This document shows, one piece after another, positions 60,471 through 64,000 of a stretch of DNA of 64,000 bases. The DNA lies in the NCBI RefSeq assembly GCF_024652905.1, contig NZ_CP102428.1:4386001-4450000 (forward strand). Direction: 5' to 3'. The notes beneath the pieces were generated by a model that saw only the letters and a list, made by a program, of their open reading frames with translations, was not told where the DNA came from and searched no databases. The DNA comes from Pseudomonas oryzihabitans (GTDB lineage: Bacteria > Pseudomonadota > Gammaproteobacteria > Pseudomonadales > Pseudomonadaceae). Position 1 is the first letter of the stretch; every line of letters begins with the position of its first letter. The position numbers and the translations under genes were made by a program.

Positions 60471-61175
60471 TCAGGGCGCGGCCGGTATCCGCAGGCCGCG
60501 TTGCACCGCCGGGCGGGCGAGGAAGGCGTCGAGGGCGCGACGGACCTCGGGAAAGTCTTGGAAGCCGACCAGGTCGGCCGCCTGGTAGACCTCCAGCAGA
60601 GCGCGGATCCAGGGGAAGGTGGCGATGTCGACGAGGCTGTAGTCCTCGCCCAGGATCCAGGTGCGGCCCTTGAGCTGGCCATCCAGTACGCCGAGTAGGC
60701 GCCGCGCTTCGGCCACATAACGCTCGCGGGGCCGCGGGTCTTCGATGGCCTTGCCAGCGAATTTGGTGAAGAAGCCGAGCTGGCCGAACATGGGACCAAT
60801 GCCCCCCATCTGGAACATCAGCCACTGGATGGCTTGGTAGCGCCGGGCCGGATCCTCGGGCAGCAGGCGCCCGGTCTTTTCCGCGAGATAGAGCAGGATG
60901 GCGCCGGACTCGAACAGTCCGAGGGGTTCGCCACCGGGACCCTCGGGATCAAGGATGGCGGGGATCTTGTTGTTGGGGCTCAGCGAAAGAAATTCCGCGG
61001 TGTGCTGATCGTCCTGGCCGAAGTCGATGCGATGCACCTCATAGGGCAGGCCAAGCTCCTCCAGCAGGATGGCGACCTTGACGCCGTTGGGCGTAGGCAG
61101 CGAGTAGAGCTGCAGGCGCTCGGGATGCCGGGCGGGCCAGCGCTGGGTAATGGGAAAGCGGGACAGATCGGCCAT
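60471..61175 (-). CDS. Nu-class glutathione S-transferase / disulfide-bond oxidoreductase (YfcG-like)
   Basis: A 234-residue protein with the glutathione transferase fold. QLYSLPTPNGVKVAILLEEL has the Thr-Pro-Asn motif of the YfcG/YghU nu class, where Thr and Asn contact glutathione disulfide; SLSPNNKIPAILDPEG and LFESGAILLYLAEKTG follow. MFQMGGIGPMFGQLGFFTKF opens the helical domain. The class reduces disulfides and peroxides using bound glutathione. Confidence 0.88.
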   Translation of the reverse strand: MADLSRFPITQRWPARHPERLQLYSLPTPNGVKVAILLEELGLPYEVHRIDFGQDDQHTAEFLSLSPNNKIPAILDPEGPGGEPLGLFESGAILLYLAEKTGRLLPEDPARRYQAIQWLMFQMGGIGPMFGQLGFFTKFAGKAIEDPRPRERYVAEARRLLGVLDGQLKGRTWILGEDYSLVDIATFPWIRALLEVYQAADLVGFQDFPEVRRALDAFLARPAVQRGLRIPAAP

Positions 61176-61318
61176 GGTGGACTCCGGAAAGGGGCGGCTC
61201 TGAGTGAGACCGGCCGGCGCGGCCCGGGTTGCCAGGCCTCCAGCGAAGCGGAACTTAGCGCGCTGCCTACCTCTCCATCTGAGACGTATCCGCCTTCAGC
61301 CCGCACCGAGGATTTTCC

Positions 61319-62068
61319 ATGCTTCCCCACAGCCAGCAGGGCAGCGGTTCGCCCACCTTCGTGCTCATGCACTTTCTCGGCGGCTCCCACCGCACCTGGT
61401 TTCCCACCGTGCCCTATCTAGATGGCAAACATCGCTGCGTGGCGCTCAATACGCCAGGCTTTGGCGATGCCGCCGAGGTCGAGGGCTACAGCGTGGCGGA
61501 GATGGCCGATCAGGTGGATGCCAGCATCCGCGCCCTGGGTCTGGACCGTTGCATCCTGGTCGGCCATTCGATGACCGGCAAGGTGGCTGTGGTGCTGGCG
61601 GCGCGGCGGCCGGAGTATTTGGTCGGCCTTATCCTGGTAGCGCCTTCGCCGCCCGGGCCGCAACCCATGAGCGAGGCGGACCGCGATGCCCAGCGCGCCT
61701 ATGGCAAGAGCCGGGCGGAGGCCGAGGCCTTCGTCGACGACTCCAGCGCCCATCGCCTGCCGGATCCCATTCGCGAGGTGGTGATCGCCGACGCCCAGCG
61801 GCTGAATCTTCAGGCCTGGCGTGCCTGGGTCGATCACGGCAGTCGTGAAGACTGGAGCGATCGGATCGAGACCCTGGACTATGCGGTGCTGCTGGTCTGC
61901 GGCGCCGATGACCAGCAGGTGCCCGGTCCGGACGAACAGCGCCGGACCACCCTGGCGGCCTTTCCCAATAGCCGACTGGAGGTGATTCCCGGTGCCGGTC
62001 ACCTGATGCCGCTGCAAACGCCCCAGGCCCTGGCACGGTTGATGCTCGATTTCGCCCGGAAGCTCTGA
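61319..62068 (+). CDS. Alpha/beta hydrolase
   Basis: A 249-residue alpha/beta hydrolase. The nucleophile elbow is ILVGHSMTGKVAVVLAARRP (Ser), the acid is in VLLVCGADDQQVPGPDEQ, and the His in VIPGAGHLMPLQTPQAL. The oxyanion region MHFLGGSHRTWFPTVPYL is intact. It resembles the RsbQ/esterase-like group; the substrate is unknown. It starts just after a GC-rich leader and precedes the DUF457 gene by 3 bp, so the two form an operon. Confidence 0.88.
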   Translation: MLPHSQQGSGSPTFVLMHFLGGSHRTWFPTVPYLDGKHRCVALNTPGFGDAAEVEGYSVAEMADQVDASIRALGLDRCILVGHSMTGKVAVVLAARRPEYLVGLILVAPSPPGPQPMSEADRDAQRAYGKSRAEAEAFVDDSSAHRLPDPIREVVIADAQRLNLQAWRAWVDHGSREDWSDRIETLDYAVLLVCGADDQQVPGPDEQRRTTLAAFPNSRLEVIPGAGHLMPLQTPQALARLMLDFARKL

Positions 62069-62071
62069 TCC

Positions 62072-63118
62072 ATGGATTCGTTGACCCAGGCCGTACTCGG
62101 CGCCACCGTCCAGACCGCGCTGTTGGGGCGCTGGCAGGGCCGCCGCGCCCTTCTCTATGGCGCTGCTCTGGGCACCCTGCCGGATCTCGATGTGGTCATC
62201 GGCTACGGCAACGCCGTCAACGAGATGACCTACCACCGCGGCTTCAGCCATTCGCTGTTCGTGCTGACCGGGGTGGCCCTGTTGCTGACCTGGCTGTGCG
62301 GGCGCTGGCGCAATCCGGGTTACAGCCAGCGACGGCTGTTCCTGACCCTCTGGCTGGTGCTCATCACCCATCCGCTGCTGGATGCCTTCACCACCTACGG
62401 TACCCAGTTGTTCTGGCCACTGCCGACCACTCCGGTGGCCTGGTCCAGCGTCTTCATCATCGATCCGCTCTATACGCTGCCATTGTTGCTGGCAGTGCTG
62501 GCTGGCCTGGTGCTCGGCCCCCGGGACAGAACGCCACGGCTGGCCGTGGCGGCCTTGCTGCTCTCCACGACCTACCTGGGCTGGACCCTGGTGGCCAAGT
62601 ATTCCGCGGAGCGCCAGGTGCGCCAGGTGCTGGCGACGCAGGGGCAGGCGGATGCCCGCCTGTTCAGCGCGCCGCTGCCGTTCACCAGTCTGCTCTGGCG
62701 GGTCATGGTGGACGATGGCCCCGAGCGCTACCGGGAAACCTGGGTCGGATTGTTCGACGATCATCCGCCGCAGCTGGTGCCACTGCCGCGGGGCGGCGAA
62801 CTGGCGCCAATCCTTGCCGATTCCCCGGCCGAGCAGCGGCTGCGGTGGTTCACCGACGACTGGCTGAGGTACGACCGCCTGGGCGATGACCTGGTGGTGA
62901 CCGATCTGCGCCTGGGCGCCACCGGCTACCACAGCTTTCGCTTCGTGCTGGCTCAGCGCGAGGCGAGTGGCTGGCGACTGGTGGCCGAACCTTCGTTGTG
63001 GCCGCGGGAGCGAGGCGGTCGCGAACAGCTGGCGGTGGTCTGGCGCAGACTCTGGCATCCGGAGCTACCGGCGCCGGTGGCGGAGTGGGCCGCACGGTTG
63101 TCGCGGCTGCCGGACTGA
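62072..63118 (+). CDS. DUF457 membrane-bound metal-dependent hydrolase (YdjM-like)
   Basis: A 348-residue inner-membrane protein. The N-terminal half has the family's His/Asp motifs: MDSLTQAVLGATVQ, GTLPDLDVVIGYGNAVNEMT, YHRGFSHSLFVLTGVALLLT and TLWLVLITHPLLDAFTTYGT, with four membrane segments up to about residue 170. The C-terminal 180 residues are soluble. Predicted metal ligands are His and Asp of these motifs. The precise function of the family is unproven (LexA-controlled in E. coli). The 3' end overlaps the antisense DUF1127 gene by 166 bp. Confidence 0.85.
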   Translation: MDSLTQAVLGATVQTALLGRWQGRRALLYGAALGTLPDLDVVIGYGNAVNEMTYHRGFSHSLFVLTGVALLLTWLCGRWRNPGYSQRRLFLTLWLVLITHPLLDAFTTYGTQLFWPLPTTPVAWSSVFIIDPLYTLPLLLAVLAGLVLGPRDRTPRLAVAALLLSTTYLGWTLVAKYSAERQVRQVLATQGQADARLFSAPLPFTSLLWRVMVDDGPERYRETWVGLFDDHPPQLVPLPRGGELAPILADSPAEQRLRWFTDDWLRYDRLGDDLVVTDLRLGATGYHSFRFVLAQREASGWRLVAEPSLWPRERGGREQLAVVWRRLWHPELPAPVAEWAARLSRLPD

Positions 63119-63312
63119 CGCCAGGCGTCCAGTAGCACCCGCCACCAGGGGCGGTGGGCTTCGTGCAATGCCGTCAGGCGATCCAGGCCGATGTCGGCCA
63201 GTTCTTCGTCCGACAGCTCCAGCAGGGTGCGGCGGGTGCTCAGCTGGCGCTGGAACAGCAGCCAGCAGCCGCTGGTGTGGGTCCGATCATGAAGGCGGGC
63301 GTCTCTGGGCAT
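62953..63312 (-). CDS. DUF1127 protein with extended C-terminus
   Basis: The DUF1127 core is STRRTLLELSDEELADIGLD followed by RLTALHEAHRPWW, the short Arg-rich domain found in small bacterial proteins that bind RNA or phosphate-response partners. GGAG lies upstream of the ATG at 63312. Most family members have 50-70 residues; here the frame runs on for about 46 more codons inside the antisense strand of the neighbouring DUF457 gene, giving 119 residues. The extra part (SRDNRAAHSATGAGSSGCQS and on) has no recognisable feature and may simply reflect loss of the ancestral stop. Confidence 0.7.
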   Translation of the reverse strand: MPRDARLHDRTHTSGCWLLFQRQLSTRRTLLELSDEELADIGLDRLTALHEAHRPWWRVLLDAWRQSGSRDNRAAHSATGAGSSGCQSLRQTTASCSRPPRSRGHNEGSATSRQPLASR

Positions 63313-63387
63313 GGCGTCTCTCCTGTGCTGTCTCCATGCTCCGCCGCCAGCCTGTCCAGGGGCAGGTCCAGGCTGATCGGTTGTCCG

Positions 63388-63445
63388 CCATACAGCCGCC
63401 TTACAGCAGGCAGCTGTATGGTAGGTGGCGTGGCCATCTGTATGG
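63388..63445. promoter_or_regulatory. Operator region with three CTGTATGG boxes
   Basis: CCATACAG (63388-63395), CTGTATGG (63414-63421) and CTGTATGG (63438-63445) lie in the 168-bp control region between the DUF1127 and MocR genes. The first two form an inverted pair, the last two a direct repeat 24 bp apart. This is the layout expected for a dimeric MocR/GntR regulator that controls itself and the divergent gene. Confidence 0.65.
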
Positions 63446-63480
63446 CGCGCCATCCCTGCCTGCGCCGCTATAGTCCGGAC

Positions 63481-64000
63481 ATGAATCGCTATCAGCTGTT
63501 GGCCGACGCGCTCGGCCGCCGTATCGAACAGGGCCTCTATCGACCGGGCGAACGCCTGCCGTCGGTACGGGCCCTGGCGCAGGAGCACGGGGTGAGCCTG
63601 GCCACGGTGCAACAGGCCTATCGGCTGCTGGAGGATCGCGGCCTGGTCGAGCCACGGCCCAAGTCCGGCTATTTCGTCCATCTGGAAAGACGCGCCATCG
63701 AGTTGCCGCGGGTGACCCGCCCGGCGCGCTGGCCGGTGGAGGTCTCCGGCTGGGAGCCGGTGCGCGAGCTGATGACCAGCACCCCCGACTCGGTGCGGGT
63801 GCAACTCGGCCGCGGCCTGCCGGATACCGAGGCACCGACCCTGGCCCCCTTGCTCGCCGGCATGGCACGCCTGGCGCGGCGACCAGGCAATGCCGGGCTG
63901 TCCTACGACAGCATCCAGGGTGTGGCGGCGCTGCGTGAACAGGTCGCACGACTGCAACTGGATGCCGGCTGCATGCTGACCGCCGATGACATCGTCATCA
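63481..64000 (+). CDS. MocR-type GntR regulator with aminotransferase domain (partial)
   Basis: The first 173 codons are in the window and the gene runs off the right edge. The N-terminal GntR winged helix is complete: YQLLADALGRRIEQGLYRPG, ERLPSVRALAQEHGVSLATV, QQAYRLLEDRGLVEPRPKSG. A linker is followed by the start of a fold-type I aminotransferase domain (NAGLSYDSIQGVAALREQVA). Full MocR proteins have about 470 residues and use PLP as sensor. It lies divergent from the DUF1127 gene; three CTGTATGG boxes between them are likely operators. Confidence 0.87.
   Translation, partial: MNRYQLLADALGRRIEQGLYRPGERLPSVRALAQEHGVSLATVQQAYRLLEDRGLVEPRPKSGYFVHLERRAIELPRVTRPARWPVEVSGWEPVRELMTSTPDSVRVQLGRGLPDTEAPTLAPLLAGMARLARRPGNAGLSYDSIQGVAALREQVARLQLDAGCMLTADDIVI

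Noticed and set aside
61418-63058. 546-codon frame antisense to the hydrolase and DUF457 genes
   Set aside because: It spans two real genes in opposite orientation and has shadow composition.

Overview
The window looks like a chromosomal segment of a high-GC Pseudomonas. The evidence is the pairing of serA with a FAH-family hydrolase, divergent rpiA/ilvA, the fimU-pilV-pilW-pilX-pilY1-pilE minor pilin operon, and Pseudomonas-type REP palindromes built on GTAGGAGCGGCC. A bacteriorhodopsin-like gene next to blh, together with an aryl polyene cluster, recalls the yellow P. oryzihabitans/psychrotolerans group; that placement is an inference. No rRNA, tRNA or CRISPR array was recognised.

Layout. 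1-12.3 kb is mostly core metabolism: pbpG 5' end, acetyl-CoA hydrolase/CoA-transferase, a DASS anion transporter, gamma carbonic anhydrase, two tandem SdiA-regulated (YjiK-type) proteins, a FAH hydrolase, serA, rpiA and ilvA. It is interrupted by dispersed palindromic repeats and a 747-bp element with about 110-bp inverted ends (2231-2977). 12.7-30.04 kb is read on the minus strand and is dominated by an 18-gene aryl polyene (APE) operon. It has type II PKS ketosynthases, a chain-length factor, ketoreductase, dehydratases, two ACPs, a fused ligase-dehydratase, an aromatic amino acid ammonia-lyase, glycosyl- and acyltransferases, a LolA/MMPL export pair and a halogenase-like flavoprotein. Nearly every junction overlaps by a few bases, and a good sigma70 promoter lies at 30126-30154.

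30.4-32.7 kb holds a divergent MFS/LysR pair. 32.7-34.8 kb is a sharply AT-rich island with two genes resembling the GapS4a/GapS4b antiphage pair; the GapS4a-like gene carries a one-base frameshift. A NERD-domain SF1 helicase lies directly upstream in the same direction. 36.85-37.19 kb is a threefold tandem repeat.

37.2-39.85 kb is a compact light/oxygen locus. A globin and a DTG-motif rhodopsin are divergent around a perfect Anr/Fnr box. The rhodopsin is followed after 2 bp by blh (retinal synthesis from beta-carotene), which converges on an Lrp-family regulator. 39.9-40.17 kb has a strong orphan terminator that may end a small RNA. Then come a ProP-type symporter, an aldo/keto reductase, a DUF6515 protein and a PmtA-type methyltransferase.

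45.5-51.9 kb is the type IV pilus minor pilin/PilY1 operon, preceded by 765 bp of partly AT-rich intergenic DNA. 51.9-64 kb is a mixed housekeeping region: DUF6502, a tiny acidic protein, catalase-like protein, GSTs, DbpA, an MpaB-type oxygenase, a Nudix hydrolase, an SH3 protein, CDP-diacylglycerol diphosphatase, a DksA-type zinc finger, an alpha/beta hydrolase, a DUF457 membrane protein, a DUF1127 protein and the start of a divergent MocR regulator with repeated CTGTATGG boxes between them.
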